From assembly GCF_003176915.1 (NCBI RefSeq), contig NZ_CP029619.1, positions 1 to 64,000 of the forward strand: DNA of 64,000 nt, written 5' to 3'. Position numbers and translations under genes: made by a program. How positions within the stretch are numbered: the first letter of the stretch is position 1; every line of letters begins with the position of its first letter. Source of the stretch: Candidatus Cardinium hertigii (GTDB taxonomy: Bacteria > Bacteroidota > Bacteroidia > Cytophagales > Amoebophilaceae). The notes under the pieces were generated by a model. That model made no database searches. It was given only the letters and a program-made list of their open reading frames with translations, and was not told where the DNA came from. Below are positions 56,101 through 63,784 of the stretch, piece by piece.

Positions 56101-56654
56101 CTTCCTTTGAAAGTATAGATCCTTTCCTTATTGCAGAAATACTGCTCTTACTGCGGCGCTGCTATGGATTTAAACGGCATGCATCGGGGCAGCTTTTTTA
56201 TGTACGGGCCGTAGGGATTGCTGAGTGGGTAGCTGCCTGGACAGATGGCCATGCTAAACTGGTTTATGCGACGCTGCTGTATGATTTGGTCCGCTATACC
56301 AGACTGCCGCTTTCCTATATCAAAGCCAATTATCCCCTAATCGTTTACTGCTTTGTAGAAAACGTAATAGCTGTCGATAGCCGGGAGCGTTTAGAGGAAT
56401 CGCTGCTGGCTGTCGCTAATCGCTTTAAGAAATCCTTACAAAAAGAGCATATTTCTGTACTCTATGTGAAGCTGGCAGAGCGGTTATATGATTTAAAGCA
56501 TGCTTCCGGATACAAAGATCCCGCTGTTGTACAAGCCATGGCCAAAGAAAGTTTAACCATCGATGTGGAATTGGCCCAGCGCTATGGAGAATCAGGCATG
56601 GCGATCCTCTTGAAGCAGGCAGCGGAGGAAGTATTGCTTATAAGCAAACCATAG
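53127..56654 (+). CDS. Symporter/pseudo-kinase/RelA-like HD fusion, full copy C
   Basis: Third full copy, 1,175 residues, plus strand. The symporter half is close to the truncated gene at 12263 (TTFREYAIGNK, QHLSLAESIG, IQARKLF) and further from copies A and B. The central membrane block has its own segment (SGIYLLVIGVATFGYCYDYS). From CFLCQTLLVPF (about residue 620) to the end it is almost identical to A and B. Kinase-like boxes: GDREQLVRLLFLALNH, and LRTENKNIPLSTLQAVYD where a functional kinase has DxGxGI. HD part: LLYDLVRYT and LYVKLAERLYDLK. The C-terminus differs (EEVLLISKP). It follows a decayed fragment of the same family. Confidence 0.82.
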   Translation: MILFNNLPLVMVVGFLLLTFVVGLYYSRKVTTFREYAIGNKDFATATLVATMLATTFSGGGLLRGVEQTHAQGIFWILFGLSVSIAYLLLSPLMLRMGPFMQHLSLAESIGTSYGKMPRLVVALVSVIGNVIMVTTQIIAMTKAIEVCLDLSNSDNAKVMQASIPGIATLIVIGYSMFGGIRSVTFTDVLQFITFTAIIPLVAWFIFKSTDKSVLEVASILHKEPKFQLTSCLHINKLLALTTLFLASLVGFIDPIIIQRAYMASSPIQARKLFIHAGTFGFIINLFITLIALFLFVKAPTLSTNQIWPYVFKSIPPIFKGFIAVSLLAMAMSTADSMLNTCAVLVSHDIVSSIQTTKGIADKYKLSLARCTVLIVGSCAMLLAFQKSDLLALLKLAFAFSIPIITAPFLLAVYGFRSSSRTALIGMATGVSAILAWNRWIEPITDIDGAFPCMLANGLAMLAAHYLLPQPAGTGWIPPDKIYQQRQQEKARIARRSKQERERFFSKENLIKLKPSRTGLLLSGIYLLVIGVATFGYCYDYSQSLYSYSLLLLPCMGLLYMGCSVYGYQTIPDRAIGICWFISVLVGFPFHLLFSCFLCQTLLVPFILFFTHGTVLLWTLPFYWSLRALAITTGGMLIAICCCKATVVWPDPMIVLPLVGVGSFLVMLVVYLKKQNRIQQERVAYFLQKQATQEAYELKKLAYSEELPTASPQSLLAQEGTILEKAIQNVTQSIAFVDSTTPFLKEDFQSIIDKFAEWAYYLKQRAKRQDQLLLQPTAIPLEALIDAGEVAYQKEKGYLPGLWVEEVVNIPDTMLGDREQLVRLLFLALNHVRQSSASFRSPITLQLQLTQLRYKKREPLEADGDPDCISFPALALVLRTENKNIPLSTLQAVYDVEDASTTQPMDPFVSPQMVNLRKENLASIVHAHYGFLLLPHAEQLVCLLPLDVTQVREEMLALSLPREAGTQEEASITPHEKTASLATLSSFHDWIPSFESIDPFLIAEILLLLRRCYGFKRHASGQLFYVRAVGIAEWVAAWTDGHAKLVYATLLYDLVRYTRLPLSYIKANYPLIVYCFVENVIAVDSRERLEESLLAVANRFKKSLQKEHISVLYVKLAERLYDLKHASGYKDPAVVQAMAKESLTIDVELAQRYGESGMAILLKQAAEEVLLISKP

Positions 56655-56779
56655 CATTCATTTGCTAAAGCAGAGGGTTCTTTGCTGTAAGGTTACGTTG
56701 GGTGCAGACAGATGCATAACAGTGTCAGCTTTTCAAGAAGACAGTTTGTACCCTGTTTGCGTTTAAACCATAAGGCACT

Positions 56780-57799
56780 ATGACCCACCATCTAAAGCAT
56801 GATGCGTTAATCAAGAAGATCTTAACGGATCAACTAGCTGCACAAGAATTCCTAGAACACTATTTACCAGCTGACTTTAAAGCACTTGTTGATTTAAGTC
56901 AAATCACCATAGAAAAAGAATCTTTTGTTGAAGATAACCTTAAAAGAAAACTAACCGATCTTATTTATTCTGTTAAAACCAAAAATCAGGAAAAAGCTTT
57001 TGTCTATGTTTTAATTGAGGCACAAGTTATACCAGATCATTGGATGGCATTACGGCTATGGAAATACATGCTTTTATTATGCGAACGAAATAGGAAAAAT
57101 AAAGATAGGTTGCCCTTACTATGTCCCATTGTAATTTATCATGGCTCTAGAACATACCATGCACCTAGGAATTTATGGCAATTGTTTAGCAATCCCGAAC
57201 AAGCCAAAAAATTAATGGCTGAAGATTATCAGCTCATTGATTTACAGAGCATGTCAGATGATGCCATTTTAAAGAAAAGACAGTTGGCTATGTTTGAATA
57301 TTTACTCAAACACATCCATCAACGCGATATATTAAAATTATGGTCAGAATTATTTACAAAGTGCAAACATGTCCTCTTAGTAGATAAAGAAAAAGATTAT
57401 ATTTGTATAAAGGCTTTGTTATGGTATAGTGATGCGAAGTTACCAGAAGAAAAGCAGGCGGCATTAGAACGGATCCTTTCGGATCATTTATCTAAGGAAG
57501 AAACAGCTACGATTATGAGAACGATTGCACAAAAATACATCGAGGAAGGCAGACAAAAGGGAATAATGCAAGGCCTGGAGAAGGGTATGATGCAAGGTAT
57601 GGAGAAAGGCATGGAAAAGGGCATGGAAAAGGGCATGGAGCAAGGGATAATACAAGGCATGGAACAGGGCATGGTGCAAGGCATGATGCAAGGTAAAATA
57701 GAAATAGCGAAAGCCATGCTAGCAAATGGTGCTGAGATCTCCTTTATTGAGAAAATTACTGGACTTAATACGGCTTTTATTGATTCACTGCAAGCCTAA
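56780..57799 (+). CDS. Rpn-family PD-(D/E)XK nuclease / putative transposase
   Basis: 339 residues. The N-terminal DALIKKILTDQLAAQEFLEHYLP, the nuclease-core segment LTDLIYSVKTKNQEKAFVYVLIEAQ (Asp, then E-x-Q) and the following WMALRLWKYML are typical of the Rpn/YhgA group, which promotes RecA-independent recombination in E. coli. The C-terminus carries a run of short GMEKG/GMxQG repeats (about residues 265-305, bases 57570-57695), known in this family. The group is expanded in Cardinium, Amoebophilus and Rickettsia-like symbionts. It may help explain the rearranged repeats around it. Confidence 0.87.
   Translation: MTHHLKHDALIKKILTDQLAAQEFLEHYLPADFKALVDLSQITIEKESFVEDNLKRKLTDLIYSVKTKNQEKAFVYVLIEAQVIPDHWMALRLWKYMLLLCERNRKNKDRLPLLCPIVIYHGSRTYHAPRNLWQLFSNPEQAKKLMAEDYQLIDLQSMSDDAILKKRQLAMFEYLLKHIHQRDILKLWSELFTKCKHVLLVDKEKDYICIKALLWYSDAKLPEEKQAALERILSDHLSKEETATIMRTIAQKYIEEGRQKGIMQGLEKGMMQGMEKGMEKGMEKGMEQGIIQGMEQGMVQGMMQGKIEIAKAMLANGAEISFIEKITGLNTAFIDSLQA
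57570..57695 (+). repeat. Short tandem repeat in the Rpn gene (GGCATGGAAAAG units)
   Basis: About ten imperfect 12-base units of the GGCATGGAAAAG or GGCATGGAACAG kind encode GMEKG/GMEQG. Slippage in this stretch changes the protein by four residues per unit without shifting the frame. Confidence 0.8.
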
Positions 57800-57812
57800 T
57801 TGCTTTATTTAT

Positions 57813-58631
57813 ATGAAAAGAATATTTTTATTTTTCTTGTTCTATGTTACGTGTATTTATGCTCATGCGTATCAGGAAACGCATGTTAAAGAACGCTCAT
57901 TTAGTGCTGGGATAACTATTGGCTTAGGGCCAGCTTCTATCCATGGCCTGGGGAATCCTTACTTTGATATCGATCAATTAAAGCAAAAACGAAAGAGTTC
58001 TGGTAACCATTCTTCTCTTATAGAGGGGGGAGGGCTTACCAGTGGGGAAGTAGGGAGTGTTGGTTGTGCACTTTGTGGTGGAGTCTATTTTGCTTATGCT
58101 TTTTCAAATTATATCAGTGGAGAAATTCAAATGAATTACATATCTAAGTCTATACTTATGACTTATAAAGGGAATACTTTTTTTTCGATGAGATTGTATG
58201 CTATACCATCCATTTACTTATATAGTAAGGGTTTATCTTTTCCACTGCTTGGTTCTTTTTATCCATTTGGTAACCAGAAAGGTTTGAAGTTATTTGCAGG
58301 TATTGCGCTTGATTTTCCTACTTTATGTAAAAGGTTTATGCAATATGGTATGGCAAAAGAGTGGTATGAGGGGAAAGAAGTGGCATATACTGCATTTAAA
58401 AAGCAATTACGCAATTGGGATATGGCTATGGTAATAGGTATAGGTTATGAATGGTGTGCTGGATGGATATTGGATATAAGATACAATAGGGGATTTTTGG
58501 GTTTATTAAAAGAAAATTATCTGGCAGATAAACTGTTTAAGGATAGTGATATAACTGGTATAAAAAATATTAAAAATCGTTATACTACTTTTACAATTGG
58601 CTACAACATACTACGGTTGTTTAAAGTATAA
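57813..58631 (+). CDS. Predicted outer-membrane beta-barrel protein
   Basis: 272 residues from the ATG at 57813, chosen because MKRIFLFFLFYVTCIYAHAYQ is a clear signal peptide; the frame is open a further 29 codons into the preceding gene. The mature part has glycine and aromatic-rich strands (SFSAGITIGLGPASIHG, GVYFAYAFSNYISGEIQMNYI, MVIGIGYEWCAGWILDIRYNRGFL) and ends FTIGYNILRLFKV, a barrel-like last strand. It resembles the protein at 24108 in style only. No named family recognised. It starts 14 bases after the Rpn gene. Confidence 0.68.
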   Translation: MKRIFLFFLFYVTCIYAHAYQETHVKERSFSAGITIGLGPASIHGLGNPYFDIDQLKQKRKSSGNHSSLIEGGGLTSGEVGSVGCALCGGVYFAYAFSNYISGEIQMNYISKSILMTYKGNTFFSMRLYAIPSIYLYSKGLSFPLLGSFYPFGNQKGLKLFAGIALDFPTLCKRFMQYGMAKEWYEGKEVAYTAFKKQLRNWDMAMVIGIGYEWCAGWILDIRYNRGFLGLLKENYLADKLFKDSDITGIKNIKNRYTTFTIGYNILRLFKV

Positions 58632-58749
58632 TTATGGTTTTTTTGTACGGCATAAACTTTATAAGAAATTCATCCACAGCATAATATATCTCAACTAATT
58701 TTTCTACATTCCTAATTGGCTCTTTTGATAATTTGGTTCGTGTTCCCAT
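58632..58749 (-). pseudogene. N-terminal fragment of an IS982-like transposase
   Basis: The minus strand reads MGTRTKLSKEPIRNVEKLVEI, then YYAVDEFLIKF, then a stop after about 42 codons. The pattern (short N-terminus, then an IYxxVDEF segment) recalls IS982-family transposases, which are common in this group. No catalytic part is present. Family assignment is tentative. Confidence 0.4.
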
Positions 58750-58910
58750 CTCCAAATTTAAAATGTAAAGAAGCTTTTTTAACTCATTTTTTTATTTTCT
58801 AATCCAAAACTAACGTTAATAATATTCGTGTTTTACCCAAGTAGGGTGTTTATTTATCAGCTTATTACACAATTTTGATATATAAATATAAAATGCTTGG
58901 TTTCATAGCA
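58750..58910. other. Non-coding AT-rich stretch
   Basis: No frame or RNA gene recognised. It separates an insertion-sequence fragment from a symporter fragment and is probably decayed mobile DNA. Confidence 0.4.
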
Positions 58911-59075
58911 TTATATATTGTAGCACCAGCGTTTGGTGATTTGATTCTGTAAATCCCAGGCACTACGGTCTTGTATCCCTATCCAGCCGGTATGGGGGCG
59001 TTTAGGAAGCAGATAATGTAAGGCAAACAAACTCAATGCGCTTATAATCATTGAAATGATAACGTGATTAACGGA
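58911..59075 (-). pseudogene. Fragment of a more diverged SSS symporter
   Basis: Minus strand: SVNHVIISMIISALSLFALH, then YLLPKRPHTGWIGIQDRS, ending at a stop at 58911-58913. It lines up with the end of the symporter domain in the full copies (INGAFPSMLANGLAMLAAHYLLPQPAGTGWVPPDKIY). The divergence is much larger than between the other copies, so it comes from an older paralog. The rest of the gene is gone. Confidence 0.6.
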
Positions 59076-59081
59076 TACAAC

Positions 59082-59210
59082 TTACTTTTGATACAAAATA
59101 AAATACGTTGCTACGATTATGTTCAAACCCATGACTAGTAACACAGCAAGGGATCTGGGTCTAAATCCCAAGCAAGCTAGCCATAAAAGGAACTGAAACA
59201 GCTGGTTCAT
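59082..59210 (-). CDS. Possible 42-residue single-span membrane protein
   Basis: Short frame MNQLFQFLLWLACLGFRPRS followed by LAVLLVMGLNIIVATYFILYQK, one or two hydrophobic segments. It starts 29 bases after the stop of the membrane protein at 59239 on the same strand and could be co-transcribed. No homolog is known to me; it could also be chance. Confidence 0.35.
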   Translation of the reverse strand: MNQLFQFLLWLACLGFRPRSLAVLLVMGLNIIVATYFILYQK

Positions 59211-59238
59211 AAAGGCAGATCACTTTGTACATTAATTG

Positions 59239-59865
59239 TTATGGGAGTTTTTTCTGCTCAAAGGATTTACTAGAAGAAAGTTTACCGGCTGCATAGCCCA
59301 CTCCTATAGCTATGGAAACCAACAAAAGATCTTTTTCTAATTCTAGAAATAATAATAATACCTGTTTTTTTTGAAAAACTATTAAAAACAAATCCAAGTA
59401 GCAGAGCAAATAAAACGAAGTAACGATCACCCAAGAGGGTGCAATAGGTTGTTCTGCTTTGATTTTTTTCATCCAAAAGTAAGCCAGCACGAGTGCACCC
59501 AATGACAAAGCCAGCAATAAAAAAGAAAAAATGGGGTACAACAAAAGATTGGCCAATGCATTGTAACAGAGGGCTAATCCACTTAATACATTGCAAATAA
59601 TGCCCCCTGTAGTGGCATCTTTTTTAAGTATTTCTTCTAAAGAATCAGTAGAATCACCCTTGTTTTCAGCAGGAACCTCTTTTTTTGAAGCAGTCTGTTC
59701 CGTAGGTTGATCCCCTTTTGTTGGAGTAGCTTGGCACAACAGTCCACTTCCATAAGCCAATAGAACAGTAAATAGGCTGCGTTGCAGAGCGCTAGCTAGG
59801 TAATGTCCTTTCCAGTTTCTTGCGACAAATAAACTAATAGTAAACAAATAAAATCTCAGTTCCAT
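59239..59865 (-). CDS. Unknown membrane protein next to the injection-system locus
   Basis: 208 residues, not recognised. The N-terminus has a basic/hydrophobic segment (SALQRSLFTVLLAYGSGLLCQA) resembling a signal. A hydrophilic, acidic stretch follows at 50-88 (TKGDQPTEQTASKKE ... EEILKKD). Three to four membrane spans (IICNVLSGLALCYNALANLLLYPIFSFLLLALSLGALVLAYF, VIVTSFYLLCYLDLFLIVF and DLLLVSIAIGVGYAAG) come next. The tail is Ser/Lys-rich. It is divergent from the baseplate gene at 59996, with 130 bases between. It might anchor the injection system to the membrane, but that is a guess from position only. Confidence 0.6.
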   Translation of the reverse strand: MELRFYLFTISLFVARNWKGHYLASALQRSLFTVLLAYGSGLLCQATPTKGDQPTEQTASKKEVPAENKGDSTDSLEEILKKDATTGGIICNVLSGLALCYNALANLLLYPIFSFLLLALSLGALVLAYFWMKKIKAEQPIAPSWVIVTSFYLLCYLDLFLIVFQKKQVLLLFLELEKDLLLVSIAIGVGYAAGKLSSSKSFEQKKLP

Positions 59866-59995
59866 AAACTTTACGTTTGATCACTTTTTTATAAACAGTT
59901 TTTACGTTAGATTAAAGGCATAGCAGTCATTGCTTATGATTACATAACCCTTTACTTAATATCTTAATTTTTAGAAAAAGATCATAATATATTGT

Positions 59996-62900
59996 ATGAA
60001 TATTCAAAAAAAGTTTAACATTTTATTTAACCGAACAGGTACTTGTCAAGCGGAACGACTCCTTCCTGAATTAATAGAAAACGATTTATTGATTAGCGAT
60101 AAAAAATTAAGTGATTATCTAAGGTTTATTTATCTATATAGCGATCTTTTAGTTTACTACGATACCAATAATCAACCCATGCAGGCAAATGTCTGGCGCA
60201 AATTCCTAGAACAGGATGATACGGTGATGTGTGCTTTAATTTTACATACCAATATTGATCGGATAAAAGGGCGCATACAAAAAAAAATTTCTTTATTGAG
60301 AAGCAATTCCACCTCTATGGTAGACCACAAGCAGTGGATCCCTATTCTAGAGACCGCACGAGATCTTGTTATACTATTGAATTATTGGCATAAAAATTTA
60401 CCTAACGAAGATATTGTTCGTGTTAAGTTAGATACAGTCGTACACGAAGTATTAAACAACCATATTAGTATCTTGTATAAGCTGCTCCATTATAGTGGAA
60501 AAAATCATGGTAGACAGCCTTTTATAGATTTTTGTCTATTTCTAGAAGAACACTGTGCCCATACTTCCTTATGGAAATTAAATAGAGCCCTTATTTACAA
60601 TGAAGCAGGGGAAGTCCATCCAGATGATAGCCAAGTTATTGATAGCATGGATGATTTTTTTGATGCTTCTTTTAATACGGTATATCAGCTCAAAGAACTT
60701 GCTTCTAATAATTATCTCCATACCCTGCAATTGCAAAACAAGGAACCCCATGTAGCGCTTTTAATAGCTTTTTTACAGCTGCTTCAATATGCAGACGCGC
60801 ATTTAAACCACCTACCCCAACGGTTTTTGGTTCATTACTATAGGCACATACTCAAATTCAATAACAATCCTGCTACGCCAGATCAAGCTTACTTACACTT
60901 TTTATTGAACCCTAATTATGAATTTGCTTTCATACCAGAAGGGAGCCGTTTGATTGCCAAGAATCCGCTAAATGACGAACAAATTTTATTTGAGATCAAG
61001 AGAAATATAACCATTCATAGAGCTAAAATTAAGCAGATTAGCAGCTTATTCCCTAAGCAAAGGTCTGATAAATCAGCGCATACAGCCATAGAGCTAGCTG
61101 CTATTACTTATGCCAATGAGCAATTAAAGAAATTGCCTTTTCAATTATTTCCTGTATTACAAAACGAAGAATCGGAAAAACCCCATTATCAGGTAGCTAC
61201 CTTGCTTGCTTCTCCTCTGTTTTATCTTGCTGAAGGCCTACGCTCCATTCAGCTGAAATGGAAATTTACAGCTGAATCTTTTCAAGCGTTCTTGGGTAAG
61301 CATACCGATAAAGATAGCGCTATTTACTTAGCAAGGTTAAGTAGTATACTTCATAGTTCGGCATCCATACAAGTTACCACCAAAATGGGATGGTTTGGAA
61401 TAGCAGCGGAAGCCGTTACCCTGCAATGGATAGAAGAAGCCTATTGCCTCCATATGGTTGTTGCTTTAGGTCAAGAAGTGCCTGCTATAAGCAAACTACC
61501 AGCTGAGTACCGAGGTTCCCTATTCAACCCTGCTATGCCTGCTTTAGCCATTGTTATACCTGCTGGGGTATCCATTACAGACTTATCCCTGTTTAATGCA
61601 TTACTACTCGAAAGAATAGATATAAAAGTATGTGTGCAGAATTATCGGGGGCTTATACTTCAGAATCAACTGGGTATCATTGATAATAGCCAAATAATCG
61701 AACCTTTTGGTCCTTTACCTAAAATAGATAGTAGTTTTTATATAGGGAGTGGAGAAATCTTTGCTAAGCCTATAACTTCCTTAAAGATAGACATCAAATG
61801 GGAGAATATTCCTAATACAGAAGACGGCTTTAAGCATTATTATGATGGTTATCCCACTAAGGTAAATAACGAAGATTTTAAGGTAAATATTTCCTACTTA
61901 AACCATCAACATTGGAACCCAACTCCTGCCTCTAATAGGCAACATATACCCCTTTTTCAGGTAACAAAATGCAGTAGGGGGATAGAGCGTTTAGATAGCT
62001 ATAGAAACATACGTACCATTGATATCGCTCCATTAAACATTACAAAAGCCCAGGAGCCATTAGACTTATTCACGTATAATCCTAAAACTATAGCTGGTTT
62101 TTTAAAATTACAATTAAGTGGGCCAGCGCAAGCTTTTGGTCATGCTATTTATCCTAGTTTATTAAATAAGGTATTGGTACACAACGCACAACAAAAAAAA
62201 GCTTCGGGATCCCTGCTTGTATTAAATGAACCCTATACCCCCCGTATTAAAGCTATTACAGTTGATTATGAAGCTGAGGAAACCATTGCATGCACCCCAT
62301 CATCTGGAGAAGTAACGGAGCAGCATGGCAATAGTTTTTTTCATATTTCTTCTTTTGGTTATGTAAAGGTACTACCTAGCAATGGAGATACCGCTCCTAC
62401 CTTGCTCCCTTTGATAGAAAAGGAACAGACCTCTATTGCTTTTGGTATAGCAGATTTAAACAGTACGAGCTGTTCCATGCATATAGCTATGGGAGAAGAG
62501 CCACTTGGTCTAGATCAAGCCATTCAGCCACCCAGCTGGTTTTATTTAAGCAGCAATCGTTGGTTGCCCTTAAAGGAAGCTATCGTAGTAGATGGCACCA
62601 ATGGATGTAGCCAATCTGGTATCATTGTTTTTGATTTAGGAAAATTAGTTCGTCCTGCTACGAAAGATAACACCCTTATGCCAGCTGGGTTAATTTGGAT
62701 TAAGGCACAATTTTCAGAGGAACCAGCACGTTTAACACCTATAATGGCTGTTTACCTGCAAGCCGTCGCTGCCTCAAGGGTAATGGATAAGCAGGGTGTA
62801 TTTGCTGCGCCCATACTGCCGCCCCATAGCATCCTACAGCTTCAGCATCCTATAGAAGGCATTGATGCTGTTACGCAGCCTATTCAAACCTTTGGGGGGC

Positions 62901-63784
62901 GTCAATTTGAAAACCATCAAGCTTTTTATAGACGGGTCAGCGAACGATTGCGGCATAAAAATAGAGCCATATCCGCATGGGACTACGAGCATATGATTCT
63001 AGAAAAGTTCCCAGCAATCTACCGTGTGAAGTGTTTGAATCATACCTTAAGACATGCCAACAGCATGGTGCAACCTGGTTGTATAACCTTTGTGGTTATT
63101 GCGAAAAGAAAACATGGCGCCATAGGTATGTTTCCTAAAGCCAATAGACAGCTGCTTACGGAGATTAAAACCTACCTACAAAGCATCACTACACCCTTTG
63201 TACAATGTGCCGTAGTTAATCCAATGTATGAAGATATTAAAGTAAATGTTACCGTTAAATTTAATACTGGTTATGAAAAAGGTTTATTTTTAAATTTGCT
63301 GCAGAAAGATTTAAGACAATTTCTTTCCCCCTGGTTATTTGATCCATCAGCTGATATGCTGTTGGGGGGAGATATGCCTGCTTCCAAAATTATAGATTTC
63401 ATTAACAGTCGCTCTTATATAGAAGGCATAGGAAATTTTTCTATATTTAAATACGTAGGGAGTGGTGCAGATTTAAAGTTAGATAAAATCAGCAATTACG
63501 ATAGTTACCTACGGCCTAGTTATCCATGGTCTATTATGATTTCTGCAAAGAATCATAACATAGAATCTGTAGACACATTTGATAGTACGGCGCAATTGCG
63601 TCATGGCAGTGTAGGCGACATGGCTATTGGGGAGGATTTCATAATAGGTCCATTTGATAATACCAACACGCAGCTAGAAGAAAGCGGCGCATATCAAGAT
63701 TTAGATATACTGATACCAAGTCTTGAGGAGCATTATTTAGTAACCCAAAAACATATTCGAACTGATCATGGCTATTACGAATAG
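59996..63784 (+). CDS. Afp11-like baseplate J protein of a contractile injection system
   Basis: 1,262 residues. The C-terminal third carries the marker of Afp/Pvc and T6SS-iv baseplate proteins: TFGGRQFENHQAFYRRVSER, then LRHKNRAISAWDYEHMILEKFPAIYRVKC near 980-1020, and a last domain NPMYEDIKVNVTVKFNTGYE. This part is baseplate J/gp47-like. The N-terminal two thirds are the long wedge extension seen in Bacteroidota versions, with LNPNYEFAFIPEGSRLIAKNP near 303. It would form the wedge that joins hub to sheath. It overlaps the next gene by 17 bases. Related systems are known in Amoebophilus and, as Afp-like genes, in Cardinium. Confidence 0.85.
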   Translation: MNIQKKFNILFNRTGTCQAERLLPELIENDLLISDKKLSDYLRFIYLYSDLLVYYDTNNQPMQANVWRKFLEQDDTVMCALILHTNIDRIKGRIQKKISLLRSNSTSMVDHKQWIPILETARDLVILLNYWHKNLPNEDIVRVKLDTVVHEVLNNHISILYKLLHYSGKNHGRQPFIDFCLFLEEHCAHTSLWKLNRALIYNEAGEVHPDDSQVIDSMDDFFDASFNTVYQLKELASNNYLHTLQLQNKEPHVALLIAFLQLLQYADAHLNHLPQRFLVHYYRHILKFNNNPATPDQAYLHFLLNPNYEFAFIPEGSRLIAKNPLNDEQILFEIKRNITIHRAKIKQISSLFPKQRSDKSAHTAIELAAITYANEQLKKLPFQLFPVLQNEESEKPHYQVATLLASPLFYLAEGLRSIQLKWKFTAESFQAFLGKHTDKDSAIYLARLSSILHSSASIQVTTKMGWFGIAAEAVTLQWIEEAYCLHMVVALGQEVPAISKLPAEYRGSLFNPAMPALAIVIPAGVSITDLSLFNALLLERIDIKVCVQNYRGLILQNQLGIIDNSQIIEPFGPLPKIDSSFYIGSGEIFAKPITSLKIDIKWENIPNTEDGFKHYYDGYPTKVNNEDFKVNISYLNHQHWNPTPASNRQHIPLFQVTKCSRGIERLDSYRNIRTIDIAPLNITKAQEPLDLFTYNPKTIAGFLKLQLSGPAQAFGHAIYPSLLNKVLVHNAQQKKASGSLLVLNEPYTPRIKAITVDYEAEETIACTPSSGEVTEQHGNSFFHISSFGYVKVLPSNGDTAPTLLPLIEKEQTSIAFGIADLNSTSCSMHIAMGEEPLGLDQAIQPPSWFYLSSNRWLPLKEAIVVDGTNGCSQSGIIVFDLGKLVRPATKDNTLMPAGLIWIKAQFSEEPARLTPIMAVYLQAVAASRVMDKQGVFAAPILPPHSILQLQHPIEGIDAVTQPIQTFGGRQFENHQAFYRRVSERLRHKNRAISAWDYEHMILEKFPAIYRVKCLNHTLRHANSMVQPGCITFVVIAKRKHGAIGMFPKANRQLLTEIKTYLQSITTPFVQCAVVNPMYEDIKVNVTVKFNTGYEKGLFLNLLQKDLRQFLSPWLFDPSADMLLGGDMPASKIIDFINSRSYIEGIGNFSIFKYVGSGADLKLDKISNYDSYLRPSYPWSIMISAKNHNIESVDTFDSTAQLRHGSVGDMAIGEDFIIGPFDNTNTQLEESGAYQDLDILIPSLEEHYLVTQKHIRTDHGYYE

